From positions 248,001 to 312,000 of the forward strand of contig CAWCCQ010000002.1 of NCBI GenBank assembly GCA_963794215.1: a stretch of 64,000 nucleotides of DNA, read 5' to 3'. Positions 63,130 to 64,000 of the stretch are shown here, in pieces. The translations under genes and the position numbers were made by a program. The DNA is from DATKRB01 sp963794215. GTDB taxonomy: Bacteria; Actinomycetota; Acidimicrobiia; Acidimicrobiales; RAAP-2. Under the pieces are notes generated by a model, which did not search any database, had not been told where the DNA came from, and saw nothing but the letters and a program-made list of their open reading frames with translations. The number at the start of each line of letters is the position of its first letter. Positions within the stretch are counted from its first letter, which is position 1.

Positions 63130-64000
63130 CGCGCTGCTCGGGCTCCCGGCCCATTGACGCCGGCCTCCCGGACCGCGGCGCTCACGCCGGGCTCGGGGAC
63201 CGCGGTTATGGCAGCCTCGGAAACCGCCGCGAGCACGTCGCGCACGCGCACGGTGCCGGCCACGTCGTGCACGCGCACGACCCGGCAACCGAGGCTCACC
63301 CCAAGCGCCGCCGCGGCCAGTGAGGCCTCGCGGCGATCGTCGATCTCGAGACCGAGCACCGCGCCGAGGAACGTCTTGTTGGATGCGGACAACAACAAGG
63401 GGTGGCCGAGCCCAGCGAGCGTCGCCGAGGAACGCAGCAACGTGAGGGACTGGTCGGGCGTCTTGCCCAGATCGAGTCCGGCGTCGAGCACGATCCGGCG
63501 CGGCGGGATGCCCGCGGCTTGGGCGCGCCGAGCCCGGTCGCTCAAGAAATCGCGGACGGTCGCCGTCACGTCCTGATAGGTCGGCTCGGGGTCTCGCACC
63601 CGCGGGGCCAGGCGGATATGGGTGGCAACCACGGCGGCCCCGGCGGCGGCGGCGGCGGCCAGGTAGTCGGGGTCGGCGAACCCGCTGATGTCGTTGCCGA
63701 GGACCGCCCCGGCCCCGTACGCCGCCCGGGCCACCGAGGCACGCCAGGTGTCGACCGACACGGGTACTTCGAAACGCTCGCAAAGCGCGGCGATTGCCGG
63801 GACCACGCGGTCCAGCTCCTCCTGTGCGCCCACCTCAGGCCCAGGTCCTGCCTTGACCCCGCCGACGTCGAGGATGTCGGCGCCGTCCTTTACGATCTGC
63901 TCGGCCCGAACGAGCAGATCGTCGAGGCCATAGGTGGCACCTTTGTCGTAGAACGAATCGGGTGTTCGGTTGAGGATGCCCATCACCAGGGCGCGGTGCG
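63126..64000 (-). CDS. folP: Dihydropteroate synthase, 5' end outside window
   Basis: At least 290 residues, open to the window edge. VMGILNRTPDSFYDKGATYG, IVKDGADILDVGGVKAGPGP, PVSVDTWRASVARAAYGAGA, VLGNDISGFADPDYLAAAA and the C-terminal half (RIVLDAGLDLGKTPDQSL). Some core residues depart from typical DHPS: DVGGVKAGPGPEVG replaces the usual D-x-GGESTRPG and the KPLLxGxSNKTFLG loop reads HPLLLSASNKTFLG, so this is the actinobacterial FolP2-like subgroup, which may not be the main folate enzyme. Stop overlaps holA start. Confidence 0.85.
   Translation of the reverse strand, partial: HRALVMGILNRTPDSFYDKGATYGLDDLLVRAEQIVKDGADILDVGGVKAGPGPEVGAQEELDRVVPAIAALCERFEVPVSVDTWRASVARAAYGAGAVLGNDISGFADPDYLAAAAAAGAAVVATHIRLAPRVRDPEPTYQDVTATVRDFLSDRARRAQAAGIPPRRIVLDAGLDLGKTPDQSLTLLRSSATLAGLGHPLLLSASNKTFLGAVLGLEIDDRREASLAAAALGVSLGCRVVRVHDVAGTVRVRDVLAAVSEAAITAVPEPGVSAAVREAGVNGPGARAAR

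Noticed and set aside
63130..63783. Long N-terminal extension of HolA
   Set aside because: It is the out-of-frame shadow of folP; the ATGA overlap at 63129 marks the real start.

Overview
The window looks like a chromosomal segment of a high-GC actinobacterium, most likely near the class Acidimicrobiia. The evidence is a complete actinobacterial-style housekeeping block (sigA next to dnaG; hemW-recO-uppS; era-CNNM-ybeY-phoH-HIT-rsmE-dnaJ-hrcA-lepA; rpsT facing holA-folP), an Lsr2 nucleoid silencer, many GTG starts with GTGA/ATGA overlaps, and a secreted protein built of DGGIFAFG-type repeats. The class assignment is an inference; no rRNA gene is present.

The window has two very different halves. 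Positions 1-36.6 kb are accessory: small hypothetical and membrane proteins, several acetyltransferases (GNAT), methyltransferases, a DUF3644 protein, a phage-like MT-A70 adenine methyltransferase, a DUF3987-like mobile-element ATPase, and many genes whose reading frame is interrupted. This half ends at tRNA-Asn(GUU), a typical integration target, but no integrase is visible. Positions 36.6-64 kb are dense core genes, mostly on the minus strand, in long runs with 4-bp stop/start overlaps.

Layout: 0-4 kb, Lsr2, small membrane proteins, DUF3644 and a divergent nuclease-like gene. 4-6.6 kb, a translationally coupled tandem array of paralogous small membrane proteins with a captured HTH gene. 6.6-14.6 kb, small membrane/secreted proteins, a WapI-type immunity protein, an L7/L12-like mini-gene and relics. 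14.6-21.3 kb, metabolic and resistance-like genes (methyltransferases, pyrE, serine hydrolase, Clp-N protein, four GNATs, an APH relic). 21.3-25.9 kb, an AT-richer pocket, a Cys-rich protein, MT-A70, a broken potassium channel. 26-30.3 kb, a secreted repeat protein, a tyrosine phosphatase and a PH-like membrane protein behind a duplicated leader. 30.5-36.6 kb, a UvrD helicase / winged-helix / class III cyclase-like operon, a universal stress protein and the DUF3987-like gene.

Most frame breaks are single-base changes, many in short homopolymers, and they also hit dnaG, ybeY and hrcA. Part of the damage may therefore be assembly error; its much greater density on the left suggests real decay as well. 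The two most promising unexplained systems are the UvrD-wHTH-cyclase-like operon (30.8-33.8 kb) and the coupled membrane-protein array (4.0-6.6 kb).
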